DNA of 49,638 nt from assembly GCA_936928855.1 (NCBI GenBank), contig CAKZHZ010000065.1, positions 1 to 49,638 on the forward strand. Reading direction: 5' to 3'. The notes under the pieces are model-generated. The model did no database searches. It was not told the origin of the DNA and saw only the letters and a program-made list of their open reading frames with translations. Numbering within the stretch: position 1 is the first letter of the stretch; every line of letters starts with the position of its first letter. Below are positions 8,233-16,888 of the stretch, piece after piece. Origin of the DNA: an uncultured Polycyclovorans sp. GTDB lineage: Bacteria; Pseudomonadota; Gammaproteobacteria; Nevskiales; Nevskiaceae. The position numbers and the translations under genes are program-made.

Positions 8233-9024
8233 TCAGCCCAGCAGCAGGTGCAGGCCGATCACCACCAGTAGCAGGGCGAAGCCACGCTTCAGGGTCTGGG
8301 GCCGCGCGGCGTGGGCCAGCCGCGCCCCCAGCGGCGCGGTGAGCACGCTGAACAGGCCCATGCCCACCCAGGCCGACAGCAGCACATAGCCTAGCGCGGG
8401 GGTCGGGATGCCGGGCACGTCCCAGCCGTTGTAGATGAACCCTGCGGCGCCGCCCCAGGCGATGGGGATGCCGGCCGCCGCGGCGGTGCCCACGGCACGG
8501 TGGATGCCGAGACCGCGCAGGCTCAGGTAGGGCACGCTCAGGGAGCCGCCACCGATGCCGATCAGGGCCGAGGCCGCGCCGATGACCGTGCCGGCGCCGA
8601 ACAGCTCGATGCCGCCGGGGCGCGTTGTGGCGGTGCCCGTGGGCTGGCGGCCCAGCGCCATCTGGGCCGCGACCAGCAGAGCGCCGGTACCCACGATGGT
8701 GCGCAGCAGCTCGCCGCTCAGGCGGTCCGCGACGGCGGCGCCCAGCCAGGCGCCGACGATCAGGCCCGGGGCCAGGCGCAGCAGCGCGGCGACATCCACA
8801 CCGCCCCGGCGGTGATGTGCCGCCGCCGATGACAGGCTGGTAAAGCTGATCACCGCCAGCGAGGTGCCGATCGCCACTTGCATGGTGACCGCCGGCGCGA
8901 CGTCGAGGAACGGCAGGAGCAGCGCCAGAATCGGGACCATGATCAGGCCGCCGCCGACGCCGAACAGGCCCGCCATCAGGCCGGCGAAGGCGCCCGTGGC
9001 AGCAAAGATCAGCCAGTCCGTCAT
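8233..9024 (-). CDS. TauE/SafE (DUF81) family sulfite/anion exporter
   Basis: This is a polytopic inner-membrane protein of 263 residues with about eight hydrophobic segments. The two TauE/SafE half-repeats show the glycine-rich signatures 'GLMAGLFGVGGGLIMVPIL' near residue 14 and 'SALIGIGGGSLSVPYLSL' near 150. Family members export sulfite, sulfoacetate or similar organic sulfur anions. The substrate here cannot be read from the sequence, and no sulfur-metabolism genes are adjacent. It is convergent with oxyR (17-base gap) and divergent from slt (71-base gap). Confidence 0.85.
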   Translation of the reverse strand: MTDWLIFAATGAFAGLMAGLFGVGGGLIMVPILALLLPFLDVAPAVTMQVAIGTSLAVISFTSLSSAAAHHRRGGVDVAALLRLAPGLIVGAWLGAAVADRLSGELLRTIVGTGALLVAAQMALGRQPTGTATTRPGGIELFGAGTVIGAASALIGIGGGSLSVPYLSLRGLGIHRAVGTAAAAGIPIAWGGAAGFIYNGWDVPGIPTPALGYVLLSAWVGMGLFSVLTAPLGARLAHAARPQTLKRGFALLLVVIGLHLLLG

Positions 9025-9095
9025 GGCAGCTCCAGTGAGCGGCGCCACACCCGGGGCGCCGTGCGGGCCGGCACGGCCGGGCCCAGGTCCATAGA

Positions 9096-11042
9096 ATGGC
9101 GCGCATGGTAGCCAAAGATCTGCGGAACCGGTTGTGTGTCGGGCTGGCCCTCGGGCTGCTCTGGGTGTCGGGACCTTCGACGGCGGCCCCCCGCGAGGCG
9201 CAGCGCGAGCTGTTTGCGACCGCGCTGGCGGCGGTGCAGGCCGATCAGCCGCTGGTGCTGCCGGCGGCGCTGCGCGACTACCCCTTGCGCCCCTATCTGG
9301 AGGGCACCGTGGTGCAGCGGCTGATCGCACGCGATCGGCCGGAGGCGGATGCGGCCTGGGCGGCGTTTCGTCGCCAGCATGCGGACAGCCCCTGGCTGCG
9401 CGATCTGGAACGGGAGTGGTGGCGCAGCCTGGGACGGCGGCAGGCCTGGGAGCAGCTGGCGCAGGCGATGCCCGCTCCACCGGACATCGACGACCTGCGT
9501 TGCCTGGGACTGCGGGCCAGACTGGAGACTGGCGGCGACGCCTCGCTGGTGGCGGATACCCAGGCGGTGTTCCGTACCGGGCACTCCCTGCCGGAGGCTT
9601 GTACCCGACCGTTCGAATGGTTGCGTGACAGCGGGCACCGTCCCCCCGCACTGGTGCTGGAGCGCCTGCAGCTGGCCCTGGAAGCCCGAGAGTTCGGCCT
9701 TGCACGTTACCTGCTGCGATTGTTGCCCGAGGACCAGCGGGCTGCACCCACGCGGGCCCTGCGGCTGCGCAGTGATCCGGGCACGGCGATCCCGGCGCTG
9801 TTGGCCAACCCGCCGGCGCGCCTGCCGGTGGACGACCTGATGGCGGGCTGGCAGGCCCTGACCCGCGCCAACCCCGATGGCGCGGCCCAGCTGGCGCCAC
9901 GCCTTGCGGCCCTGCGGGGCCTGGACGACGATCACCGCGCGGCCATCTGGAGTGGTCTGGGGCTGCGTCAGTCATGGTCACGGCTGCCCACCGCGGTCGG
10001 GTTCTTCCGCAAGGGGCAGGCGGCCGACGAGCTGACGCATGCCTGGCGGATACGCGCGGCCTTGTGGGCGGGCGACTGGGCACAGGCGCTGCGCTGGCTT
10101 GAGACCTTGCCGGAGACGATGGCCGCCGAGCCGCGCTGGCGCTATTGGCGGGCACGGGCAGAGGCGGCCGAGGGGCGGGCGGATGTCGCACAGGCCGGTT
10201 TCGAAGGATTGCTGGATGCGAACAACGTCTATGCCCTGCTTGCCGCCTGGCGCCTGGGGCGCCCCCTCAGCCCCCGGCCGCAGCCGGGCGCGCCGGCGGA
10301 CCCGGCGCAGCAGGTACGCCTCGCAGCCGATCCCGCCATCGCCCGCATGCGCGAATTGCACGCGCTCGACATCCGCAACTGGTTCAACCTCGAGTGGTTC
10401 GCCTTCATGGCCGGCCGAGCGCCGGCGGACGCTGATCAGGTGTCACGCTTCGCGTTTCAGCAGGGCTGGTGGTTGCACGGCGTGGCGGCGGCTACGCAGG
10501 CCCGGGTGTTCGATGACTTCGTGCGCCTGTATCCGCGGCCTTACGATGCGGGGGTGATGGCGGCTGCCCGTCAGACCGATCTGCCGCCCGCCCTGATTTA
10601 CGGGCTGATCCGTCAGGAAAGCCTGTTCGAGCCGCGTGCGCAGTCTCCGGCCAAGGCCTATGGCCTGATGCAGCTGCTGCTGCCCACCGCCCGCGGTGTG
10701 GCCCGCCGTCATGATCTGCCGATCCCGGAGCGCGAGGACCTGTTCGAGCCCACCCGCAATATTCCGCTCGGGGCGCGCTACCTGATGGAGATGCGCGAGC
10801 GGTTCGGCGGGCAGTGGCTGCCTGCCATCGGCGCCTACAACGCCGGTCCCAATGCGGTGGCGCGCTGGCTGCCAGCGGACCCCATGGCACCGGACGTGTG
10901 GATGGAAAATATTCCCTACAACGAAACCCGGGAGTACATCGGCAAGCTGCTGTGGCATCAGGCGGTATTCGGTTGGCTGGCCAGTGGTCAGCCACAGCAG
11001 CCCGGCGATTTCCTTCGGCCAGTGGTGGCGATAACGCCATGA
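9096..11042 (+). CDS. slt: Soluble lytic murein transglycosylase
   Basis: Slt cleaves the glycan strands of peptidoglycan with formation of 1,6-anhydromuramic acid, in the periplasm. It is 648 residues, close to Slt70. There is an N-terminal signal peptide (hydrophobic 14-28, ending around 'STAAP'), then a long alpha-helical superhelix, then the goose-lysozyme-like catalytic domain. The catalytic Glu is about residue 508 in 'GLIRQESLFEP', followed by 'AYGLMQLLLPTA' and 'IGAYNAGPNAVARWL'. A second ATG at 9105 is an equally possible start. The stop overlaps the cca start (ATGA), so the two genes are coupled. Confidence 0.93.
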   Translation: MARMVAKDLRNRLCVGLALGLLWVSGPSTAAPREAQRELFATALAAVQADQPLVLPAALRDYPLRPYLEGTVVQRLIARDRPEADAAWAAFRRQHADSPWLRDLEREWWRSLGRRQAWEQLAQAMPAPPDIDDLRCLGLRARLETGGDASLVADTQAVFRTGHSLPEACTRPFEWLRDSGHRPPALVLERLQLALEAREFGLARYLLRLLPEDQRAAPTRALRLRSDPGTAIPALLANPPARLPVDDLMAGWQALTRANPDGAAQLAPRLAALRGLDDDHRAAIWSGLGLRQSWSRLPTAVGFFRKGQAADELTHAWRIRAALWAGDWAQALRWLETLPETMAAEPRWRYWRARAEAAEGRADVAQAGFEGLLDANNVYALLAAWRLGRPLSPRPQPGAPADPAQQVRLAADPAIARMRELHALDIRNWFNLEWFAFMAGRAPADADQVSRFAFQQGWWLHGVAAATQARVFDDFVRLYPRPYDAGVMAAARQTDLPPALIYGLIRQESLFEPRAQSPAKAYGLMQLLLPTARGVARRHDLPIPEREDLFEPTRNIPLGARYLMEMRERFGGQWLPAIGAYNAGPNAVARWLPADPMAPDVWMENIPYNETREYIGKLLWHQAVFGWLASGQPQQPGDFLRPVVAITP

Positions 11043-12298
11043 ACCTGCGCCGCTATCGGGTGGGCGGTGCGGTACGTGACCGATTGCTCGGCCTGCCGGT
11101 GCGGGAGGTGGACTGGGTGGTGGTGGGGGCCACTCCCGAGGCGATGATTGCCCAGGGCTTCCGACAGGTCGGGCGCGATTTTCCGGTCTTTCTGCACCCC
11201 GAGACTCAGGATGAGCATGCCTTGGCGCGCACCGAGCGCAAGGCGGGAGCGGGCCATCGTGGGTTCGTGGTGCACGCCGACCCGGCGGTTACCCTGGAGA
11301 TGGACTTGGCGCGGCGCGACTTCACCGTCAACGCCATCGCCGAGGATGCCGACGGACGTTTGATCGACCCCCATGGCGGTCAGCGCGACCTTGAGACCCG
11401 ACAGTTGCGGCATGTCTCGCCGGCCTTTTCGGAAGACCCGCTGCGGGTGTTCCGCCTGGCGCGGTTTGCGGCGCGTTTTGCCGATCTCGGATTCGCGCCG
11501 GCGCCGGAAACGGCGGCACTGTGCCGGGACATGGCGGCCTCCGGCATGCTGGCCGAACTTTCCGCGGAGCGGGTGTGGCAGGAAACCGCCCGCGCGCTGA
11601 TGGAAAGCGCCCGGCCCCGGGTGTATTTCGAAACCTTGCGGTCGGTCGGTGCCCTGTCAACCTGGTTCCCGGAACTGGAGGCGCTGTTCGGTGTGCCCCA
11701 GCGGGCGGACTATCATCCCGAGGTGGATACCGGCGTGCACACGCTGATGTGCATCGACTATGCGGCATCCCAGGGCTTCGAGCTGGCGGTACGGGTGAGT
11801 GCGCTGGCGCATGATTTCGGCAAGGCCCTGACACCGGCCGAGGCGCTGCCCCGCCATCCGGGGCACGAACACCGCGGGGTGCCGCTGGTGTCGGCTTTCT
11901 GCGACCGGTTGCGCCTGCCCAACCGCTGCCGTGAAGTGGCGCTGGTGCATACCCGCGAGCACCTGCTGATCCACCAGGCGCAGCAACTGCGACCGTCCAC
12001 CTTGCTGGCGTTGTTGGAGCGGCTGCAGGCGCTGCGAAAGGCCGGGGTGTTCGAGCCCGTGCTGCAGGCCAGCCTCAGCGACGCCCGGGGACGAACGGGC
12101 TTCGAGGATTGCGAGTATCCCCAGGTGCCCTACTTGCAGGCTGCGGCTGCGATGGCGCTGACCGTTCAGGCCCGGGATGTGATGCGTGACGGCCTGCACG
12201 GGGCAGCGGTGGGGGAAGCCCTGACCGCCGCCCGGGTTGCGGCGTTGCAGCGGTGGCGTGCGCGCGAACATGCGGACGCCGGCCGCGCGCTCGGGTAA
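11039..12298 (+). CDS. cca: Multifunctional CCA tRNA nucleotidyltransferase with HD domain
   Basis: The enzyme adds or repairs the CCA end of tRNAs. At 419 residues it is the long gammaproteobacterial form with a C-terminal HD phosphohydrolase domain. The N-terminal nucleotidyltransferase shows 'RVGGAVRDRLLGLPV' and 'EVDWVVVGATPE', with E23 and D25 as metal ligands (ExD rather than the E. coli DxD; Pseudomonas is similar). 'DFPVFLHPETQDEHALARTE' follows, then 'RRDFTVNAIAED'. The HD part has 'HPEVDTGVHTLM' and 'SALAHDFGKALTP'. The end 'DARGRTGFEDCEYPQ' is also family-typical. Confidence 0.95.
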   Translation: MNLRRYRVGGAVRDRLLGLPVREVDWVVVGATPEAMIAQGFRQVGRDFPVFLHPETQDEHALARTERKAGAGHRGFVVHADPAVTLEMDLARRDFTVNAIAEDADGRLIDPHGGQRDLETRQLRHVSPAFSEDPLRVFRLARFAARFADLGFAPAPETAALCRDMAASGMLAELSAERVWQETARALMESARPRVYFETLRSVGALSTWFPELEALFGVPQRADYHPEVDTGVHTLMCIDYAASQGFELAVRVSALAHDFGKALTPAEALPRHPGHEHRGVPLVSAFCDRLRLPNRCREVALVHTREHLLIHQAQQLRPSTLLALLERLQALRKAGVFEPVLQASLSDARGRTGFEDCEYPQVPYLQAAAAMALTVQARDVMRDGLHGAAVGEALTAARVAALQRWRAREHADAGRALG

Positions 12299-12340
12299 AC
12301 TCCGCCCTCCCCAGAATCAACAAGCGGCTGGAGTGCTTCC

Positions 12341-12826
12341 GTGGAACACAAGAACCACGATCAGGAATTCATGATCACCTTCGGCAAGGTGATGGCCGGT
12401 CTCGGCGTTATCTTTGCCATTTGCATCATCGCGGCGTCGATCGCCGGCGGCGTGGCCGTGCGCGATGACGACGCCGTCATCGCTCAGGTGGATGCGCGCA
12501 CCCAGCCGATCGGCACCGTGGTGACCGATCCGGCCATGCTGGTCAAGGTGTCCGCTGCGGCGGCGCCCCGTGAGCCGTTGACCGGTGAGCAGGTGGTGGC
12601 GCAGGTTTGCGCGGGCTGCCACCAGGCCGGCGTGCTGGGGGCCCCCAAGATTGGCGACAAGGCTTCCTGGCAGTCGCGCACAGGACAGGGACTCGACACC
12701 CTGGTGAAGCACTCCATCGACGGCATCGGCCAGATGCCTGCGCGTGGCGGCAACCCCGATCTCAGCGACGACGAAATCCACGCGGCGGTGGAAGACATGC
12801 TCGAGAACTCCGGCATCAGCCTCTGA
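12341..12826 (+). CDS. Membrane-anchored cytochrome c5-type protein
   Basis: This is a class I c-type cytochrome of 161 residues, with one transmembrane anchor near residues 14-36 and a periplasmic mono-haem domain. The haem site is 'CAGCH' at 90-94, and the likely axial methionine is M132 in 'GQMPARGG'. 'VCAGCHQAGVLGAPKIGDK' is the usual cytochrome c5 wording, and the C-terminal helix 'LSDDEIHAAVEDML' fits as well. It would shuttle electrons between the quinol-oxidising complexes and terminal oxidases. The start is a GTG at 12341. A strong terminator follows, so it is a single transcription unit or the end of one. Confidence 0.88.
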   Translation: MEHKNHDQEFMITFGKVMAGLGVIFAICIIAASIAGGVAVRDDDAVIAQVDARTQPIGTVVTDPAMLVKVSAAAAPREPLTGEQVVAQVCAGCHQAGVLGAPKIGDKASWQSRTGQGLDTLVKHSIDGIGQMPARGGNPDLSDDEIHAAVEDMLENSGISL

Positions 12827-12851
12827 GGCCGCTCGAATCCGGTGCACGTCA

Positions 12852-12882
12852 CCGCCGGTCCGCAGGGACCGGCGGTTTTTTT
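12852..12882 (+). terminator. Rho-independent terminator after cytochrome c5
   Basis: A perfect 9-bp GC stem (12852-12860 with 12867-12875), a six-base loop and seven T residues (12876-12882), 25 bases after the stop codon. Confidence 0.92.
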
Positions 12883-13043
12883 ATGCCTGTCATCCAGCCC
12901 ACCTAGACTGGGGCGATCTGAATTGACGGCGACTGCGGGGTCGGGTTCACTTCAGGCGTTCGGGGGACGATGGCAGTGCACCATAAGAGTGCGCGCGCAT
13001 CGTCAAACAACGTTGTCCTTCACAACCACGCTAGGAGCATCAC

Positions 13044-14099
13044 ATGCAACATGCAGCAACCTGGGCCGTCGCGGCCGCTTCCATTCTGCTGGCCGGCCCC
13101 GCGGCCGCCGCCGAGGGCGAAGCCCGCCTGTACGGTGATTTCCGCTATGCCCTGATCCATTCCGACGCCGAAGGCGCGCCGGCCGACACCGATCTCGCAG
13201 GCACCAACGCCCATGCCGGACTGTCGCTGATGCTGCGCGAAGGCGCCTACAGTGCCACGGTCGTCTATGAGCGCACGCTGGCCAATGACAACAGCGTTGC
13301 GCAACTCGACAGCGTCCGTCAGTCCTATCTGCAGGTCGGCACCCCGTATGGCACGGTCGTGTACGGTCGCGCCCCGACGGCGTACAAGATTTCCGGTGAA
13401 AAGCTGGATCCGTTCTACAACACGGGTCTCGGCACCATCTCCGGCGCCGGTTTCGCCGATGCGCCAGCGCCCGTGCTCGGACCCAACTATGGCCTGTCCG
13501 CGCTGACCTCCGATACCGTGGGCAACGGGTTCATCAACAACCAGATCGCCTATGTGTCGCCGACCTACCGCGGTGTCACCCTGAACGGCGCGGTGTTCAT
13601 CTCCGAAGCCGCCGGGGATGCCGAGGAGCATGACTTCGGCCTGGGTGCCGAGTGGAACCACCAGTCGATCACCGCCGGCGTGCAGTACCTGAAGATCGAG
13701 ACCACCCTCGCCACGCAGGCCGATGCCAACTTCAATGCCGGCCTGCCGGTGCCCACCGAGGCCTTCCGCTTCTATGGCGGCTACAAGGCTGAGCAGTGGG
13801 GGGTCAGTGCGTCCTGGGAGCCGCTGAACCTCGATGGCGGTGTGGACCGGGACTACTACTACGGTGCGGGCTGGCTGCGCGTCATGCCGAAGACCACGGT
13901 CGCGGCTTCTTACGGCAAAACCGAGGGCACGCCGTTCGAAGGTGACAGCTTGTCACTTGGCGTCTTTCATACGCTATTCTCGGCACTGGAGATCTATGGC
14001 GCCGCGCGGCACACCGACCGGGATTCGGGCGTGACCTCCGCGGACTACGTAGCGGGCATCAATTTCGGGTTCAGCCTGGCCCATAGCGGGTCATTCTGA
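13044..14099 (+). CDS. Gram-negative general porin
   Basis: This 351-residue outer-membrane beta-barrel has a signal peptide (residues 1-22, ending 'AAAAEG'). It opens with 'ARLYGDFRYALIHSDAEG', the first strand and eyelet start of the Gram-negative porin family, and ends in a C-terminal strand closing with Phe ('GFSLAHSGSF'), the outer-membrane insertion signal. Alternating polar/aromatic strands run throughout, for example 'TYRGVTLNGAVFISEA' and 'YGGYKAEQWGVSASWE'. Substrate preference cannot be read. It stands alone: a terminator lies before it and the sigma-54 promoter of the next gene follows. The ~215 bases upstream hold no gene and probably carry its promoter. Confidence 0.85.
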   Translation: MQHAATWAVAAASILLAGPAAAAEGEARLYGDFRYALIHSDAEGAPADTDLAGTNAHAGLSLMLREGAYSATVVYERTLANDNSVAQLDSVRQSYLQVGTPYGTVVYGRAPTAYKISGEKLDPFYNTGLGTISGAGFADAPAPVLGPNYGLSALTSDTVGNGFINNQIAYVSPTYRGVTLNGAVFISEAAGDAEEHDFGLGAEWNHQSITAGVQYLKIETTLATQADANFNAGLPVPTEAFRFYGGYKAEQWGVSASWEPLNLDGGVDRDYYYGAGWLRVMPKTTVAASYGKTEGTPFEGDSLSLGVFHTLFSALEIYGAARHTDRDSGVTSADYVAGINFGFSLAHSGSF

Positions 14100-14162
14100 G
14101 AGCGGTTCCGAGCGCAATTGGATGGCGGGGAGGGAGCCCCGCCATCCTAGGTTCCCGGCCAC

Positions 14163-14180
14163 TTGGCACGGGGGTTGCTT
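14163..14180 (+). promoter_or_regulatory. Sigma-54 (RpoN) promoter for the TorF-like porin gene
   Basis: TTGGCACG, four G residues, TTGCTT is a complete match to the -24/-12 consensus, with GG at 14165-14166 and GC at 14177-14178, twelve bases apart. Transcription would start near 14190, leaving a ~55-base leader to the ATG. The glnK-amtB promoter at 16803 has the same architecture, which points to shared nitrogen control by NtrC. No clear NtrC site is recognised upstream. Confidence 0.85.
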
Positions 14181-14245
14181 TAGCGAAGGGGGAACCACGC
14201 ACATCCGTGTGTGGCATCTACTCGGACGAATCAGGAGAGTCTTTG

Positions 14246-14932
14246 ATGAACTTCAAGCGTTTGGCAGTTGCGGCGGCTCTGGGGTCGGCAACGGTTTCGG
14301 GGGCGGCGCTGGCCGAGGTGTCGGTCAATGTTGGACTTGCCAGCCAGTATCTGTTCCGCGGTCTTGAGCAGACTTCCGGTGCGGCAGTGTCGGGCGGGAT
14401 CGATTACGCATCTGAATCGGGTTTCTACGCCGGTACCTGGGCTTCGACCATCGGTTTCGCGTCCGACTCGGGTACGGGTGCCGAGATGGACTTCTATGCC
14501 GGTTTCTCGGGTGAAAGCGGCAGCTTTGGCTACGACGTGGGTGCCATCTACTACTGGTATTCGGAAGAGGACGAGCCGGGTGCCGGTACGGGTACGATCA
14601 GCAACAACACGATCGAACTCTACGGCTCGGTGTCCTTCGGTCCGGCGACCCTGGGTCTGGCCTACAGCCTCGCCGATTACTTCGCGGTGACGGACGATAC
14701 GGTGATCTATCCGTACCTCGACCTGTCGTTCCCGGTGTCCGAAATGCTGGCCCTGGACCTGCACGTCGGTCAGCAGACCTTCTCTGAAGACGGTATCGAC
14801 GATGTCGTGGACTACAGCATCGGCCTGTCGGCCGAGTCCGAGTCCGGTCTGTCCTTCGGCCTGGCCCTGGTGGCCACCGATATCGACGACGACGACATCA
14901 AGCCGGTGATCAGCGGCGGTTACTCGTTCTAA
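14246..14932 (+). CDS. TorF-family (Gcw_chp) putative porin
   Basis: This 228-residue outer-membrane protein belongs to the TIGR02001 (Gcw_chp/TorF) family. It has a signal peptide ('LAVAAALGSATVSGAALA') followed by the family hallmark 'NVGLASQYLFRGLEQT', then Gly/Ser/Tyr-rich strands and a final 'ISGGYSF' ending in Phe. I chose the ATG at 14246 because AGGAG lies at 14233-14237 and the signal peptide starts there. Family members are often found next to glnK-amtB, as here, and the sigma-54 promoter supports a role in nitrogen-source uptake, perhaps ammonium or urea passage. That role is inferred, not shown. Confidence 0.85.
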   Translation: MNFKRLAVAAALGSATVSGAALAEVSVNVGLASQYLFRGLEQTSGAAVSGGIDYASESGFYAGTWASTIGFASDSGTGAEMDFYAGFSGESGSFGYDVGAIYYWYSEEDEPGAGTGTISNNTIELYGSVSFGPATLGLAYSLADYFAVTDDTVIYPYLDLSFPVSEMLALDLHVGQQTFSEDGIDDVVDYSIGLSAESESGLSFGLALVATDIDDDDIKPVISGGYSF

Positions 14933-14953
14933 GCGGTAGCTGAGCGTTATCGG

Positions 14954-14980
14954 GAGCCGCCTTCGGGCGGCTCTTTTTTT
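14954..14980 (+). terminator. Rho-independent terminator after the TorF-like gene
   Basis: An 8-bp stem (14954-14961 with 14966-14973), a stable TTCG loop and seven T residues up to 14980. The convergent comM gene ends at 14983. Confidence 0.93.
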
Positions 14981-14982
14981 GT

Positions 14983-16494
14983 TCAACGCGTCGGCGTCAC
15001 ATCCTGGCCGCGATACCCCAGGGCCTCGGCGACCTGCGGCGTGTCGATACGGTCTCCGCCCTCCAGGTCAGTGAGGGTTTGTGCCACCTTGATGAGTCGG
15101 TGCAGTCCCCGGGCCGATAGCGCCAGCCGCTCCAGGGCTTGCCCCAGAACGGTGCGGGCCTCGGCGCTCATCGCCAGGTGGCGAACCGCTTCCGCTCCGA
15201 GCGCGGTGTTGGCACAGCCCTGGCGCCGGTTCTGGCGTTCACGCGCGGCCACGACCTGTCGCCGGGCATCGACGGTGCCGCCCCCGGGGTTCGTCGGCGT
15301 GTCGGCCAGCATCGCCGACGGCGAGGCGCGGGGCACGAAGATCTGGAGGTCGATGCGATCCAGCAACGGACCAGAGAGGCGCCCGCGGTAGCGGCGGACC
15401 TGATCCGGCGTGCAGCGGCAAGGCCGCTGCGGGTCACCGAGATAGCCGCAGGGGCAGGGGTTCATCGCCGCCACCAGCTGGAAGCGCGCCGGGAATCGGA
15501 CCTGGGAGGCGGCGCGGGCGATGTGGATCTCGCCGCTTTCCAGAGGTTGGCGCAGCACATCGAGCACCGCGCGTGGAAACTCAGGCAGCTCATCCAGAAA
15601 CAGCACGCCATGGTGGGCCAGGGTGATCTCGCCGGGGCGGGGTTGACCGCCGCCACCTGCCAGCGCGACGCCGGAGCTGGTGTGATGGGGCGCGCGAAAC
15701 GGCCGCAGCATCCACTGGGTCGGGTCGAACCCTGCAGAGCTGACCGAGCGGATGGCGGCCACTTCCAGGGCGTCGTGAATGTCGAGATCCGGTAGCAGGC
15801 CCGGCAGGCGCTGCGCCAGCATGGACTTGCCGGCGCCGGGCGGGCCGATCATCAGCAGGGAATGGCCGCCCGCCGCTGCGACCCGCAGGGCGCGCTTGGC
15901 CTGCGCTTGCCCCCGAACCTCCGCCAGATCGGGGTGCACCCTATTGGTGCGAGACAGGGGCGGAGGACGCACGGTGTTCAGGCCGTCTCCCAGCAGGCCG
16001 CCGCAGATTGCACTTAAATGGTGCGCCGGCAGCAGCGAGATACCGGGGCAACAGGCAGCCTCGGCCAGGTTGGCCTCGGGCAGCAGCAGTTGATGCCCCG
16101 CCTGCGCCGCAGCCACCGCGGCGGGCAGGGCCCCGCTGACCGGGCGCAGCGCTCCGCTCAGGGACAACTCGCCGAGCACCTCGATGCCTTCCAGGCAGCC
16201 CGCCGGCAGGTCGCCCTGGGCCAGCAGGATGCCGAGGGCGATGGCCAGATCGAAGCGCCCCCCGTGCTTGGGCAGATCGGCAGGCGCGAGGTTGATGGTG
16301 ATGCGCCGCTGGGGGAAGGCATAACCACTGGTGATGATGGCGGCGCGGACCCGATCCTTGGCCTCGCGAACCGCCGCTTCCGGCAGGCCGACGATATGCA
16401 ATGCCGGCAGGCCCCCGGTGAGATGCACTTCGACATTGACGGGGTCAGCCGAAAGCCCGTTCTGGGCGCGGGCGCGGACGGTGGCAAGGCCCAT
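14983..16494 (-). CDS. comM: Magnesium-chelatase-like AAA+ helicase ComM/YifB
   Basis: ComM is a hexameric AAA+ branch-migration helicase that aids integration of transforming DNA. The 503 residues show the N-terminal ChlI fold ('HLTGGLPALHIVGLPE', 'RITINLAPADLPKHG'), Walker A 'GPPGAGKSMLAQRL' near residue 216, Walker B-type 'GVLFLDELPEF' and the C-terminal Mg-chelatase domain. A cysteine-rich insert, 'CPCGYLGDPQRPCRC', is normal for the family. It is widespread in non-competent species too, but together with dprA it keeps natural transformation possible. It lies 12 bases downstream of ubiK on the same strand. Confidence 0.95.
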   Translation of the reverse strand: MGLATVRARAQNGLSADPVNVEVHLTGGLPALHIVGLPEAAVREAKDRVRAAIITSGYAFPQRRITINLAPADLPKHGGRFDLAIALGILLAQGDLPAGCLEGIEVLGELSLSGALRPVSGALPAAVAAAQAGHQLLLPEANLAEAACCPGISLLPAHHLSAICGGLLGDGLNTVRPPPLSRTNRVHPDLAEVRGQAQAKRALRVAAAGGHSLLMIGPPGAGKSMLAQRLPGLLPDLDIHDALEVAAIRSVSSAGFDPTQWMLRPFRAPHHTSSGVALAGGGGQPRPGEITLAHHGVLFLDELPEFPRAVLDVLRQPLESGEIHIARAASQVRFPARFQLVAAMNPCPCGYLGDPQRPCRCTPDQVRRYRGRLSGPLLDRIDLQIFVPRASPSAMLADTPTNPGGGTVDARRQVVAARERQNRRQGCANTALGAEAVRHLAMSAEARTVLGQALERLALSARGLHRLIKVAQTLTDLEGGDRIDTPQVAEALGYRGQDVTPTR

Positions 16495-16506
16495 CGGGCC
16501 GCCGCC

Positions 16507-16758
16507 TCAGGCAGGGTCGCGCGGACGTTCCAGCGCTTCCATGCGCGCCTCGAGGGCTTTCAGTCGGGCCTGGGTGCGGGCCAGCAACTCGGCCTGCACA
16601 TCAAATCGCTCGCGGGACACCAGGTCCAGCTTTTCCAGCTGGGCCCGCAGCACGGTACGGAAGTTGTCCTGCAGTTCGTGCCGCAGCGCGCCCATGCCCG
16701 GCGGCAGCACGCCGGCAAGGCGTTCGGCAAGGGCTTCCAGGGTGCGGGGATCGAGCAT
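16507..16758 (-). CDS. ubiK: Ubiquinone biosynthesis accessory factor UbiK (BMFP)
   Basis: This small 83-residue protein of the BMFP/YqiC family has an N-terminal amphipathic helix and a C-terminal trimeric coiled coil ('ARTQARLKALEARMEALE'). In Enterobacteria UbiK, with UbiJ, supports the cytosolic Ubi metabolon in aerobic ubiquinone synthesis. The start 'MLDPRTLEALAERLAGVLP' matches the family N-terminus; a longer upstream frame runs into the glnK promoter and is not used. The ubiK-comM pair beside glnK is a common gammaproteobacterial arrangement. Confidence 0.88.
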   Translation of the reverse strand: MLDPRTLEALAERLAGVLPPGMGALRHELQDNFRTVLRAQLEKLDLVSRERFDVQAELLARTQARLKALEARMEALERPRDPA

Positions 16759-16802
16759 GCGGCCAGTGTACCCGCCTTCGGCAGACGCCGGAACCAGGGT
16801 CG

Positions 16803-16820
16803 TTGGCACGGTCCCTGCTT
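16803..16820 (+). promoter_or_regulatory. Sigma-54 (RpoN) promoter for glnK-amtB
   Basis: TTGGCACG, four bases, CTGCTT: GG at 16805-16806 and GC at 16817-16818 are twelve bases apart; one mismatch to the TTGC box. It lies 69 bases before the glnK start in the divergent ubiK/glnK gap. glnK-amtB operons are classic NtrC/RpoN targets under nitrogen limitation. Confidence 0.82.
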
Positions 16821-16888
16821 TACCCCTGTCGGCGTCCGGGTAAGAGGCTGTCCGGACCTCCCACTACATGGCTACTAGGAGTGATTCG

